Of a DNA stretch of 64,000 nt, positions 1 through 11,890 are shown in pieces. Origin of the DNA: Cryptomeria japonica (taxonomy: Eukaryota; Streptophyta; Pinopsida; Cupressales; Cupressaceae); assembly GCF_030272615.1 (NCBI RefSeq), contig NC_081405.1, positions 652,570,920 through 652,634,919 of the forward strand, read 5' to 3'. A program made the position numbers and the translations under genes. Positions within the stretch are counted from its first letter, which is position 1, and each line of letters starts with the position of its first letter. The notes under the pieces are model-generated. The model saw nothing but the letters and a program-made list of their open reading frames with translations, did no database searches and was not told the origin of the DNA.

Positions 1-3000
1 GACAATTTAGCTTCTATCTCCTTAAGCCACATTTGTTTGTCCTTTAATTGATCCAGGCTAGCAAAAACTCTTGGGAGCAACTCAAAAACTTGATCAGTGT
101 ACTCCTTCTTGCACAAATTAACCTTCCTATCCACATTATCTACCTCTGTTGCTAATTGTACTAAGACTTTAGCGACATCAGTAGTGGATTTGATGATGGG
201 ATTGGCCCTTGCCTCATCGCAGGATACACACATAAACTCTAGATCTTGCTCCCTAGGCCTCCATTTATCAAAAATAGGTGTCAAAATGGCCTTGTCTCTC
301 CTGAGCTCATTCCATATATCCATAATTTTACCTACATTGTTGTAGAGCAATGAGGCATTTATTGTATCTGCAAAACTGGAAATTGTAGCTCTTACTCTCT
401 CCTCATACTTCTTTGCATATAAGGCCTGAGCCTGTTTCAAGTTTTCTAATTCTTGGGGAGTGATTTCAATCATTTGAGAGTTGGAGGGTGTTGGAGATGG
501 TGGAAACTCAATGATAGGGCTAGTAGGTGGAGGTCTTGCAGGAGAAGAGGAGATCATCAGTGTTGAAGACTCACCTTGATGGTATTGTCCAGTCAACTGG
601 CTCTACAGCTTGGCAATGATGCTATCCTTACCTCTTACCTCCTCCTTGGCATTATTATAGGCCTTCAAAACTGTTTCCAACTTAACTTGGAGGGCCTCTT
701 TCTCTTTGGCTTCCTTCTCTGCTACTACAACACTAAATTTTGCAGTCTCTAACACAGTGCTAGCAGCCTCCACTACCCCTGTACTCTGCACTCTCTTCAC
801 CATCATCCCACCAAGGTAACTTGGCCCTGGGGTGTCTTTGCTTTTCTTACTCTCATTTCTCTTGAGAGACCACATGATGAGTGCAGCATTATCCTTATTG
901 AAAGTAATCCCCTCCATGGGTTTAGTCTCTTTTCTCACTACATCTAATACCAGGGCATCTGCTATATCCCATTCAGGTAAAATAAGCACTCCAGCTTGTG
1001 CTACCATATCTCTTCCCTGCTCAGGGGTGATGGTTTTGAATTCTTCTATCATCTCTTGCTTTATTTCCTCTTCCACCAGGGCTAGATCTTTATTGGGCTA
1101 CTCAGCCCTTCTCTTTTCACATCTAGCATTATATTTATCTATGTGTTGTTTCCATATAAACTGCATAAATGCTTCTGATGTGACAAAATTGTTATCAGCT
1201 AAAAAGGCACTACTTGCCTGCTTTATCTCAGGATCCCACTCCTGGCCTTTGAGTTTAGTAGTAGTGATATCCATTTCAGCAGCAATGGGTTCTTCTAGCA
1301 TTCCTTCCTCCACTTCATCATAAGTGTATGCAATTTCCCCTAGACTACCTAACTGTAGGAGTTGCTCAGCTACTGCTTGCTCATTTCCTATATGGATAGG
1401 GGATTGGGATGGGGAATACAAAGGTGTATCTGATTGTACTTCTTTCCCCACTCTTTGCTTCTTTGGGATTTCTTGGATGTCAATGACATCTTGTATCTTC
1501 CTCTTTCCTTTGGAGGTAGAGGGCTCCCCTATTGTAGGCATCAACACACTATAACTAGATTTCTTATGTAGTGTATAATCACCAGGAGGGATTGCTTTGC
1601 TAGAAGCTGACCTACTTAGGATCATTCTTGCCTTCTCAGGGTTGCTCTTGATTACAACTTCCCTCTTCTCCTTCAGTGTCTGCATCACATCTTCAAAACA
1701 AACAATCAAAAACTTTATTTTCTCTTCTAGTGGGAAAAAGCTAGACAATGGGTCATAGCTGGCATCAAACTGATGCACAAAATCCAAGGCTTTCTTATAA
1801 GCCACCCACTTCTCTTTCCTTAGCTCCTGCTCATCTAGATCAAACTCATTTCTGATGAGGTCTTCAGGAAACTGGAATTGATGAGGCCTACCTCTGCATG
1901 CTACCTTCTTCTTAAACATACCGTTGAAGAAGTCTTCTGGATCAGCACACCTGGACACTGCAGTGGACAAATGATAAGGCTTGAGGAAATCCTCAAAGCA
2001 ATTCCAGCCTCCTTTTGTTATTACAAATTGGTGAGCTATGGTAGCTGCAGGGAAAATAGTCCCTTTACCCCTGCCTGTCAACTCTGCCTCTTGTAAGCCA
2101 CCAATTTGTCTAAGGATCTCTATGATTCCTACTTTGAGAGGGACTTGGTAAGGTAGCAAAAATGGGGTGCCTCTGAAACCAAACACTCTGAAAACTGTGG
2201 AGACTGGATACAAGTAAATGTCACCCCAGTTATGAATAATTTTTATGTTCTCTATGAATTTTTTTGGTCTTATGAATTCCAGAAGAACTTTGGGGATTCT
2301 TGGGTTCTCAGAGAAGAGGAGAGTCCTTATCTTGGATGCAAAATATTTATCAAACTTCAAAAAACTGGCATCCTCTCTATCTCATGACAACACAATACTC
2401 CATAATTGTACCAGCATTTTTTCTCCTTCCTTCTCCTTAACAAGGTCCAGTCCACTGGCAAAGTAATCACCACCTTTGAAGAGAAAAAGATGCATCAGGA
2501 GTGAGTACCATCCGAAAGGCCTATCCACCTTTCCATTCTTGATTCCTATTAACCCTCCATGAATAGCATCACCAATGAAAGAGGCATAATCAAATGTAAT
2601 TGCAATAGAAGGATTCAAAATCTGAGGAATCATTAACAAGTAATGATTTGGCATATTTTCTTCAGCATCTTCTCCCAAAACTTGGCAAAGTGCCCAATAC
2701 ATTCCTTTAGCCCTCAGGGTGAATATACTTAATGAAAAGGGCTCTTGTGTGTTGGGTCCTACAATTGTTAACCCTCCTATTTTCACAAAAAACTCCTTGA
2801 GAGGCCCATTCCTGAGATGACTCCTCTGTGCACCGTAAATTTGGGCTAATGATGTGAAATTTATAGGTTCTAAAAAATTGGTGAACTCATTAAGCCCAAA
2901 AGCTGTCCTGAACTCTTCAGCATTAATCTCAACAAGGGTTTTCCCATTTACATCCCGAATGCTTCTTGTGACTGGATCATAGTTGAGCGCAATTTGGGTC

Positions 3001-3323
3001 AGCAAATCTGTGTCCATAAATACCCCTGGGACAACTAATTTCCCGACATCTAATTCCCAGATACTATTTTACGGGGCAGGAGAATTTCTCATTCCGAATC
3101 CAACTTTAAACAACCCCAACCCAGACAATCCAACCTGTGGGTCTCTCAACCAGTTACCCTTGTCATATAATCCTTCTCCTATCTTTAAACGGGGAGCCTT
3201 GGGCACTAACTCTTTTGCCTTTGAAGCCTGATTAGTTGACAACGTCAACTGTTCTAAAAAATCATCATAGACACTCCTTTCTGAATAGTTAACTTTGCCA
3301 GAAAACTCTCTTTTAGGATCCAT
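1..3323 (-). pseudogene. Large ORF of unknown function, copy 1 (decayed, runs off window)
   Basis: The reading frame starts at an ATG read leftward from 3323 (MDPKREFSGK) and continues past base 1. It is collinear with copy 2 at 51196-54464 and clearly homologous residue by residue. It has an N-terminal globular part of roughly 500 residues, a basic/charged linker containing KKQRVGK followed by an SPSQSPIHIG motif, and a C-terminal helical, coiled-coil-like part rich in E, K and Q. In-frame stops interrupt it near 3069, 2380, 1096 and 603. Compared with copy 2, each is a CAA, CAG or TGG codon changed to a stop. The last 400 bases of coding (about 1-400) differ from copy 2, so the two C-termini are not the same. 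I do not recognise the family. A gag-like or plant-transposon-associated protein is possible but not shown. Function unknown. Confidence 0.6.
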
Positions 3324-3995
3324 TTTGAAAACGTAAGAAATGAAGACCACTCCTAAACAATTCTATGATGAATCAATTATCTTATCTAAAACACTACACA
3401 GGAATTGCTACACAAGAATACGAGAACCTGTTCTTCACTTGAAGGAATTTGCTCTTCAACTGAACTGACTTGCTCTGTACCTGAAGAAAATAACTTTGCA
3501 TCTGCTCTTCTGCAAAATCCTTTAAAATATATCTTCACCCGGTTGATAGGAAATCAAATTTTGTACTCTGGGCCTTAACTACAACATTGATTCCGCATGC
3601 TTCGGTCGTCCCTTCAAAATTGAATTCATACGAGAATTCATATTTTTCGCTCCAACGGGTCACAACGTTCCTGCAATTGTTTCATTTTGCTCTTTCGCAA
3701 CTTCGTGAAGCATAACTATCAAATAGCGCCGACTGTCCGATCAAAAGAAACTTGATTGAGCGTTAGATTAACTAACAACTTTGGCTCCGCGTCAGGTCCC
3801 GCTTCTCTATTGGCTATATGATACCACATGGCACCCAACCATTGGCCTTGAAATTTCTTTCACATTCAACTTAACGCTGGCCGCGTGTCTTTCCTTTATA
3901 CCGCTGGTTCCACCTTGGCGGGCCCACACTTTATTCTTAGACTTTCTTCTTAGACCACATGTCATCATGACACGTGGATGGCTCTCATGCACTCT

Positions 3996-4046
3996 CGCTA
4001 TTTCGCAAGGTATAAAGAACGAGCATCTTACCCTTGCGAAATAGCG
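3996..4046. repeat. 51-nt hairpin (near-perfect arms)
   Basis: The left arm CGCTATTTCGCAAGG pairs with the right arm CCTTGCGAAATAGCG across a loop of about 20 nt that contains TATAAAG. This is the best preserved member of the hairpin family seen upstream of both large ORFs. Confidence 0.85.
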
Positions 4047-4274
4047 CAGGCCGTCGGATCATCTCTTAAGTTGATCGGCTTTTAATCATCTGAAAAGGCT
4101 TTTGGGAGGGGTGGGCCCACTGACTCACTGTGAACACCTTGCGTCCAGTCACCGTCGGAGCTGACTTGTCACTTTGTTATTTTCCGAGAGAAAACCACGG
4201 GGCCCCAACAAACTCTTAACAGCTGTATCCTCTAGAGCCGCCATCATGACACGTGGACGGCTCTCATGCACTCT

Positions 4275-4325
4275 CGCTATTTCACGGCGTATAAAGAATG
4301 AGCATCTTACCCTTGTGAAATAGCA
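4275..4325. repeat. 51-nt hairpin (diverged copy)
   Basis: The second unit of the 279-bp repeat carries the same hairpin with substitutions in both arms (CGCTATTTCACGG and CCTTGTGAAATAGC). Its overall length is still 51 nt. Confidence 0.7.
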
Positions 4326-5319
4326 TGGGCCGTCGGATCATCTCTTAAGTTGATTGGCTTTTAATCATCTGAAAAGGCTTTCAGGAGGGGTGGGCCCACT
4401 GACTCACTATGAACACCTAGCATCCAGTCACCATCGGAGCTGACTTGTCACTTTGTTATACGCCGAAAGGAAACCACGGGGCCACAATCTACTCTTGACA
4501 GCTATACCCACCAGGTCATCTCCTGACTGCCTCTGGGGCCCACCTTTTAGCCTTTAATCCTGACCTGCTGACTGTTGTAACTTACGCTGTGTGCCGCCAT
4601 TTTACTCGCTATCATCAACAAGCTGGACTATCTATGTGGCATGCCATGTCATTTTTGCAACTTCGCCTAGCGAAATAGCAAAAGTCGTAGATCCATCTGC
4701 GAGATGCGCACTAGTTACTGGGCCTAACAACTTTAGGAGAAAAACATATAAGGCATAAATTTGTCGATTAATTAACATGACCGCCTAGGCAAACAACAAG
4801 GGGGGACACTTCCTACGACCCCATGACCCATTACTTAAGTGAATAAAGTAATGAAAGATTAGAAACCAGAGGGTTTAAAACAGACACAAGAGGATCTAAA
4901 ATCAAAAACCCTTAAACCCTTGAGGTCAAAAACAAAGTTGAAGCATTTGAAACTGCACCCTATTCAAAATTTCAACAAACCATAGCCAATCATGGGAAAA
5001 GAAAAGCCCATTTTTTATCAGTAATAATAGACACTTTCAAAAACATGATAGCCCAAGGGATTAAAATCAAGAAAGCCTGATAAAAAAGGGACGTCAAAAT
5101 ATACGATGACAATAAGGAGGGTCCACAACCCACCTACAACAATGACAAACTGAAGTTTTGGGCCAAGAATAAAAATATTGTTAATGATGGTGTTGTGGAT
5201 GCACGAACTATCAAAATTGTAGGGCAAATAGATAATCACAACAACCCCCTACCAATCAAGGAATCCCCCCAAAAATCAAGGAAATCAAACTCCAAACACA
5301 CAAAAAGAGGAAACTAAAA

Positions 5320-6606
5320 AATAGGTACCCTACCTACAAACCCAATCGCACATATACACCCTTGGCAGAATCTCTTGAAATGATTTTACGACAACTCATC
5401 TCTTCTTATCTTATCACATTACCTAAATAATCTAACTATGAACCACATGTCAAACCTTTATGGTGGAGTGATAATGAGTATTGTGAATTTTATAAGGGAA
5501 AAGGACAAAAAACAAATAACTGCCATTGGTTAAAGGATATCATTCAAGACCTCATTGATTGAGGTGACATAGAAGTGGATGGTCACAATGCAAAAAAATC
5601 CAATATAGATCATACCATGTTCAAAAATCCACTCCCATCATATGAGAAAGGAGGTCCCTCCCATGAAGGTAAGAATCAAGATAACTTTTCAAACTATACC
5701 CGTACACCATGTACTTATACTATCAACAACCTTTATGATGCCAATGAACAAGTTGCAACCATTAAAATCAAAGGTAAAGATCCTGCATGCAACCTTGTTA
5801 CTTGCCATAGTAAGATTATTATACAAGAAGAACCATCAAGAGGTTCATACATGCCTAAACATTATAACCTTGTGAACTGGTTGGATAGGACGCCAACACT
5901 TATCTCCATACTAGATATTTTGCACTTATCACCCTCATATAAAATAATTTTAGACCAAGCTCTCCCAGAAGCATCAGTTCCACCCGACCTCAACATAGAT
6001 CAATTTCAAGCCATGGTTGGTGGTCTCAAATCATCACCATGTCTCACTTTTGTAGAGAATGATGACACATCCTTTCAACAACCGCATAACGCCCCCCTAC
6101 ACATTGAGGGATTCATACATAAACATAGAATCAAGCAAGTCTTGATTGATAATGGAGGTAGCCTTAACATTTTTAAATTATAGTTAATCACAATATTGGG
6201 ATATGGAGAAGATGTTGTAGATGCCAGAAAGTGGATCACAATCAAGGCCTATGATGATACAGTACACTCCTCTAAAGGGTGTGTTACTCTACTTGTTAGG
6301 GTAGGGCCTATGGTAAAGAATGTGGTTTGCCAAGTCCCAAACCTCCCTCTTCCATACAATCTCCTATTAGGTAGACCATGGATTAATGCCATGCAAGCAG
6401 TACTGTCCACTTACCATCAATGCATCAAGTTTCCACATAACGGGGTAGAGATTACTATCCTTGGTGATGCCAACACATTCGCTTTTTGCAATGATATAAG
6501 TCATCAACCTGATCGCACAATCCCTAGCAATAGAGAAGGCACCGCCTCATCATCTTACATCCACCTAGTAAATCTCACTAGTCCACCGATCCCTACACCC
6601 AAATAA
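5320..6606 (+). pseudogene. Ty3/Gypsy gag C-terminus and aspartic protease fragment
   Basis: The translated frame shows a gag-like tail with a CEFYKGKGQKTNNCHWLKD stretch resembling a zinc-binding C/H cluster near 5480-5540. Further on is a retropepsin region with VLIDNGGSLNIF (active-site DTG-like, here DNG) around 6140-6175 and the LLGRPWINAM motif near 6365-6400. That motif is characteristic of plant Gypsy proteases. In-frame stops occur near 5455, 5560 and 6181, and no RT, integrase or LTR follows. Bases 5023-5319 may be more of the same gag, but stops are too dense to be sure. The fragment ends where the minus-strand LTR at 6651 begins, so M probably inserted into it. Confidence 0.7.
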
Positions 6607-6650
6607 GAAAAGATGAAGATGAAAGTAAATGATGGAGGCCCATGAGAATA

Positions 6651-7848
6651 TGTTAGATAGATCTGATACTAGGAGTAAACTGAGAGGGGGGGTGAATCAG
6701 TTTACCATCAGAAATCAGAACTTAATGCATATCAAAACCATTAAACCAAAGCACAAAGGAACCAACACAATGAATAATAGAACATGAAAGCTCAGTACAC
6801 ACAACACCAATATATTGACATGGAAAACCCGATAAAGGTAAAAACCACGGTGGGAAACCCTACCCATAATCAAATGAATACTCTACAGTAGTATTGTGAA
6901 CAATTACAATGGGGTCTGCACTTGCAGAAAGGCCAATAGCCTAGAGCACACTTCTCATCATATAAATAAGTCTCACTGACTTACAAAACATCAGACTACA
7001 ACCTGGAAAGAATGAGTTGTGAAAGTAGCATCTCCTAATGCTTGATACAGTTCTGGATAAGCACAGATGTTTTCCCTACAATACAAAAACCTTCACCAAA
7101 TGATATATCACCTGTTCACGCATAAATCTTCCTCTAATAATGCAAGCATAACCATCCCTTACTAAATTATATGAATAATTCACCTATAAATATAGATCAT
7201 CAACCTTATTGACAAGGTCGGCTAAACCGTAAACCCATAAACTCACAATAATAAAAATTACATTACACAGTATCACCAGACCAATATTATGATTTACATT
7301 ACATAGCATGGACCTAAATCAAGTAACCAAACAATTCCATCCACCGAAAATTCTGCTAAGACCAAAATCCAACACGCTTCACCAATCGATAGAAACCCTT
7401 AGTGAAGTAACACAGAGTCTAATCGGATCCAAATAGGACCACCATAATAGCACGCCAACCAATGTAAAGTCACCAAACACTTAGAATATGATCAATAAGA
7501 ACCTTCAACATGATAAAAACTAATTCCATAAGTCGGACCAAGGTCATCTAACCAAAACACAAAATATCTCTTATTGGTAAAGTTAATTGGAAAAGATAGA
7601 AGCTAGCCGATACCGGTAAATACCAAAAGCGATAACAACCAAAGCACCAAATCATGAACTAACATAATATAGCAAGAATATAACCATCCAGAGTAAGGAT
7701 CCAAACCTGATTCCACATATTTGATCATACCGGATCAAAATCATAGCCAAAACCAAGATGATTACTAAGACTAACTAGGATAGGTCCAACTAGGATACAA
7801 TATTGACATGAATGACTACACTTAAGAAAATCCAACATATTTCCAACA
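6651..7848 (-). mobile_element. 3' LTR of minus-strand Copia element M
   Basis: On the minus strand it begins TGTTGGAAATATG at 7848 and ends CTAACA at 6651. It holds the CACCCCCCCTCTCAGT block near its 3' end and a GGTTTCCCACCGTGG block shared with the element 3 LTR. A purine tract (GGCAAAGGGGGAGAT on the minus strand) lies immediately outside at 7849-7866, as expected upstream of a 3' LTR. The rest of M is scattered across 7849-7933, 16919-17017, 23886-23986 and 31528-31740. Confidence 0.8.
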
Positions 7849-7933
7849 ATCTCCCCCTTTGCCATTGATGGCAATGCTGAATGTGAAAAACATCAAAGTG
7901 CCAAGGAATCCCAACAATCTCCCTCAAAGATAT
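7849..7933 (-). other. Element M 3' non-coding segment with polypurine tract
   Basis: The minus-strand sequence includes GCCATCAATGGCAAAGGGGGAGAT directly before the LTR, plus a second purine run, GAGGGAGATTG. This duplicated purine-tract layout is seen upstream of the 3' LTRs of several elements in this window. Element 1 is inserted at 7933/7934. Confidence 0.7.
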
Positions 7934-9623
7934 TGTTGCCATTGAATTGTCATTCATGTCAACCGGTATTGTAGGCTACCGGTAGGATGTATCAACCCAA
8001 TATGAAGAAGATTAAACCAGCATAGAGAAAAAAAATTTGATCATGTGTTGACAAATGATATCATTGGTATAAGGTGAGATGCGAGAATGAGTTGGCATGC
8101 CTAAGTATTAACCGGTAAGGCATAAACCAGTAGGAAGGTTGGTTGTTTGTTTGTGATGAAGTTGCCGAATGTTAGAAGAATCACAACAACACCCGGTGAG
8201 CTGAACTAAACGAATGGCATGAGGACATACCAGAAGGCTAGATGAACTGTCATTATTCTGTAATACCAATAATAGTGGTTATCCTGTGTATTTGGCATAT
8301 TGGTAAAGGTTTGTACTGATAGGGATGTTCAGGGTGGAACCAACTCTTTATTGGTGAGTTGAAAGTATGTCGATGTATGCCATGGGGAGCTCAGGCAGCA
8401 AACATGCAGAGGTAGATAAAATGTTCATCAGCATGGCTATCTGTGCAATTGGTGGTCACTAAATGATAAATCCAAAAATCACGGGATTCTATCTGACTGT
8501 TGTGGCTCAAGGTTGAATGGATGATAGAGAATGATCAGGTAGTTGTTGGCATAGTGATAAAAGCATGAAATCCAATTGAAGATTGACCTCCAGTCAAAAA
8601 TAGTTGGACAAGATGAGGTCGACGAAGATCGAGGTCGTAAACCAGGACAATGTTTTCTATTTTTAGAAAACATCCATTGGATGAATGAAAAAACATGTAC
8701 AAATGCATCTCCCCATAGCAAGTGTATGATCTGATATGGATCAAACAATATTTGATGTAGTTTTGGTCAAAGGAAAGAAACCCTAACCACCTGATGTTTG
8801 AATTTTTTTTGGAATATACAAGTCTAAAATTGATAAGGTGGCTACTATGGAATGATATATGATTATGCTGGTGAATGAAAGAGATATAGAGAAGATTGTT
8901 TAAGTGAAAAAATAAGAAAAATCTCAAGTGATTATGTTAAAGGAGAAACCGACAAGGTGTGTGAAGCGACAGAGAATAACCAACAGAGACAGAACCTGTT
9001 AAAGTGTGAGCAGGTGTGAGGTGAATCCAACACACAAAGGAAGAGAAGTTTTTAACAGAGTAAGGACCATCATAAAGGCAGTGTTGCAGTGACTATGGAG
9101 GTTTCACAGACTGGTAAGATTGAAATCGGTAGACTAGTGCAGTGAAGGGTTGCAAAACTTCATTTGCAACAGGGAAGTTATTTTTGTATTTGAACCTTCA
9201 TATTGTTTTCACTAAGTAGATTCTTAGTGTAGGGGTTGTAGCTCCTTTAGGTTGTAGCCTATAAATTGTTCAAGGTTTGGTACTCCTTTGAGTCCATGCT
9301 CATAAATAAGGGGTTGGTGCTCTAAAATTGTAATTAGATCTTTTACATTATGAGGCTGGATTAGAGCAGAATACCTCCAGCAGCTATTCTCATCGAGGTT
9401 TTTCGCGCATTGGGTTTTCCTTGTATATTTAGTGTTATGTGATGCATTCTTGTGTATAAGCTATGTTTATGTTATAGCAAAACCTTTCACACACTTAGTT
9501 TGCACTATTTGACCTACTGATCAGCACTCATTCTATTTTATATTATACCAGTATATCCTTGTTGAAGAAAGAATGTTTAAATCACTGATTCACCCCCCTC
9601 TTAGTGATCCATTGTGTCCAACA
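7934..9623 (+). repeat. Element 1 5' LTR
   Basis: It starts TGTTGCCATTG and ends TCCAACA, and is 1,690 bp long. Its partner is 15174-16918. Near the 3' end is GATTCACCCCCCTCTTAGTGATC, the poly-C block common to the LTRs here. Minus-strand ORFs at 8479-8927 fall wholly within the LTR and recur in the 3' LTR, so they are not separate genes. Confidence 0.9.
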
Positions 9624-9625
9624 AT

Positions 9626-9637
9626 TGGTATCAGAGC
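9626..9637 (+). other. Element 1 primer-binding site
   Basis: TGGTATCAGAGC lies two bases after the LTR end. This is complementary to the 3' end of plant initiator tRNA-Met, the usual Copia primer. Confidence 0.9.
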
Positions 9638-9698
9638 ATAGGTTCCCTATTTTGTCAAAGTGTTCTCTAGCTTGGGTAGATCCTGTCAAGTGTTCACA

Positions 9699-11890
9699 AT
9701 GGCAAGAAATGAATATGCCTCCTGAAAAGCCCCTATGTTTGATGGTGTCAACTATGCCTTTTGGAGTAGAAGAATGGAAACCTATTTGTCCTCTCTAGGT
9801 TGTGATGTATGGATGTCGGTTATGAATGGGTATATAGTCCCTAATAATACCCCTACTAATCCAGATGCTAAGAAGGAATATGAGAACAATGATAAAGCTA
9901 AAAATGTCATTCTTAGTGGGTTATCTGATAATGAGTTTGTCAAAGTCATGCACTGCTGATCTACCAAAGGAACTTGGGATAAGTTGCAAAAGATATTTGA
10001 AGGTGATGCAAAAGTCAAGGAAGCCAAGTTACATACATTGAGAGAACAACTTGAGAGTTTGAAGATGGGATATGAAGAGAAGATTGGTGACAATCTCTAA
10101 AGGATTGATGAAACAACAAACACCATTAGAGGGATTGGAGAAGAAATAAAAGATGAGGTGGTAGTGAAGTATTTACATCTCTCACATCTAAGTATGATAC
10201 AAAGGTTTCAATAATAGAAGAAGCAAAAGATCTAAAAGTATTTACAATGGATGAGTTGTATGGTTCCCTAACTACTTATGAGAGGAGGACTATCGGTACT
10301 GAGACTATGAAGAAAGAACCTATATTCAAAACATCAAGAAAAGGAAAAGAAGAGTCTACTCATGATGGAACCGATGAAGACTCTGATGACATCATGAAAA
10401 ACTTTGTCAGAAGAATCAAGATGGGTTCAAGCAAATACAAAGGCAATCTTCCTTTGAAATTTTTTAACTGTGAAAAGATTGGACATTTTGCTACTAAATG
10501 TCCCTATGGTGATAAGAATTAATATGATCAATCAAATGGTATCAAATAATATGGTAAGGATAGGAAGAAGAGTGTCTATCGGCATGGTAGAAGAGGCTAT
10601 CAGAAGCAGAGCAGTCTTTACACACATGAAAATGATACCACAGATGAGGAAAGTGCCTCAGATGACTATTGCATTGAAGATGAATTCAGAGAAAACCTTT
10701 TCGTGGCCCAAGAGGTTCTGGTACATGAAGAAGGAGAAGAGGAAGAGAAAGATGGAGAAGTAGATCTTGAAGAAGAGCTCATCAGTTCCGTAGAAGAGAT
10801 GATGAAAACAAGAAGAGATCTGAAGAAGGTGAAAAAGGCTGTAGCTGAAGAAAAAGAGATGTTGGAAGAATCTGTTGAAGAATCCAAGAGAACAATTGTA
10901 AATCTAAAACTTCAATTTGAAGAGGCCAAGAGTATCTGTGAAGTTATTAGTACCATCTTGAGTAAAAAGGAGAAGGGGCATCAAAACCTGGAAGAAGAAA
11001 TTGTCAAGCTCCGAAAGGAATTAGAAAAAAGAAAGGGAGAAATGAGAGTGAGAAGCAAATATGAAGGCAACACCAAAACTTTAGACAAGATGTTGAGAAA
11101 ATAGAAGTAATCTAAAGATATCAGTGTCTTAGGATTTAAAGAGGGTTAAAGTTAAAACAGAAAAGACACATCCAATAAAGAGATACAGTTTACTTCTTCA
11201 AATGAAGGTGAAGAGAAGAAGACATTCACGGTAAGCAAGGATACTAGTAAGAATACATATGCAGATATTGTTAAGAACCACCATACAAACCGGTATACAC
11301 AATCAATGAACCGGAGGTCATATTCAATGCACCGACATGTAGATCCAAGGAGAAATGCAAGAGTTGATCAAGAAGGATTCATCAAGGTTAGCAACATTAA
11401 AGGAAGACCCCTGATAAGGTAATCATTTGCAGGACCAAGACAATCTCACTGGTATGTTCCAAATTTTTAAGGTTATTATCACTGGTGTAATAAGTTCAGT
11501 CATAGAATGAAGGATTGTAGGAAAATTAATATCAACCCCATTTTTGAGAGGAGAAACTCATTTTTTGCATTAAAAAGTACAAATGTCATATTTTATAATT
11601 GTAATGAGTTTGGTCATAAGAGTTATGAGTGTAGGAGAAGTGTGCAAATGTCCACCAAGAATGCTTTGGATCCATATTTTAATGCTAATGTAAAATGTTA
11701 CAAGTGTCAAAACTTTGATCACATAGCAAGGCATTGCAAGTTGAGAACTGACAAGCAAAAAAAAATAGTATCAGATCAAAAGATAGAGACTAAACTGGAA
11801 CACAAGATGACAGAAGAGAAGAAGAAAGAAGAGAAATGGGTTTGGATAGAGAATGAGAAGAGCAAGACAGAGTCAAGCTTGATTGTGTAG
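9699..11890 (+). pseudogene. Element 1 gag
   Basis: The ATG at 9699 is followed by the Copia gag core MFDGVNYAFWSRRMETYL with a premature TGA just before it. A first zinc knuckle near 10465-10505 (FFNCEKIGHFATKC) has lost its first cysteine. A long acidic, coiled-coil section follows (about 10700-11100). Two further knuckle copies lie near 11590-11740: FYNCNEFGHKSYEC, again missing the first Cys, and CYKCQNFDHIARHC, intact in CCHC spacing. Stops and frame changes at about 9957, 10098, 10200 and 11102 break the frame. The coiled-coil spacer and repeated knuckles resemble long gag proteins of the Sirevirus type, which is a comparison by layout only. Confidence 0.8.

Larger units (their letters stand above)
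3963..4495. repeat. Two-unit direct repeat, period 279 bp
   Basis: The stretch beginning CATCATGACACGTGGATGG at 3963 recurs at 4242 as CATCATGACACGTGGACGG. Both continue through the same hairpin, a GGGTGGGCCCACTGACTCACT block and CCACGGGGCC, with scattered substitutions. Each unit carries one CACGTG palindrome and one 51-nt hairpin. Copy 2 does not show this exact tandem pair. Confidence 0.85.
3324..5022 (-). promoter_or_regulatory. 5' flank of copy 1, shared in inverted orientation with 48990-51195
   Basis: Read on the minus strand this 1.7 kb matches the region upstream of copy 2 from its outer edge inwards. The outer edge begins near 5020 with TGATAAAAAATGGGC (copy 2: TGATTAAAATTGGGC). 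The block is more GC-rich than its surroundings and carries repeated words TTTCGCTATTTCGC and GCGAAATAGCG that pair as hairpins, plus CACGTGG G-box-like words. I see no tRNA primer-binding site, so it is not obviously an LTR. It probably held the promoter and 5' UTR of the large ORF. Confidence 0.55.

Noticed and set aside
5018-5239. Minus-strand 73-codon ORF next to the copy 1 edge
   Set aside because: No homology or domain features, and it lies opposite a probable decayed Gypsy gag.
8479-8927. Minus-strand ORFs of 89 and 130 codons
   Set aside because: They lie wholly inside the element 1 5' LTR, recur in the 3' LTR (15916-16185) and show no protein features.
10666-10887. Serine-rich minus-strand ORF
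   Set aside because: It is the complement of the acidic/coiled-coil gag segment; low complexity only.
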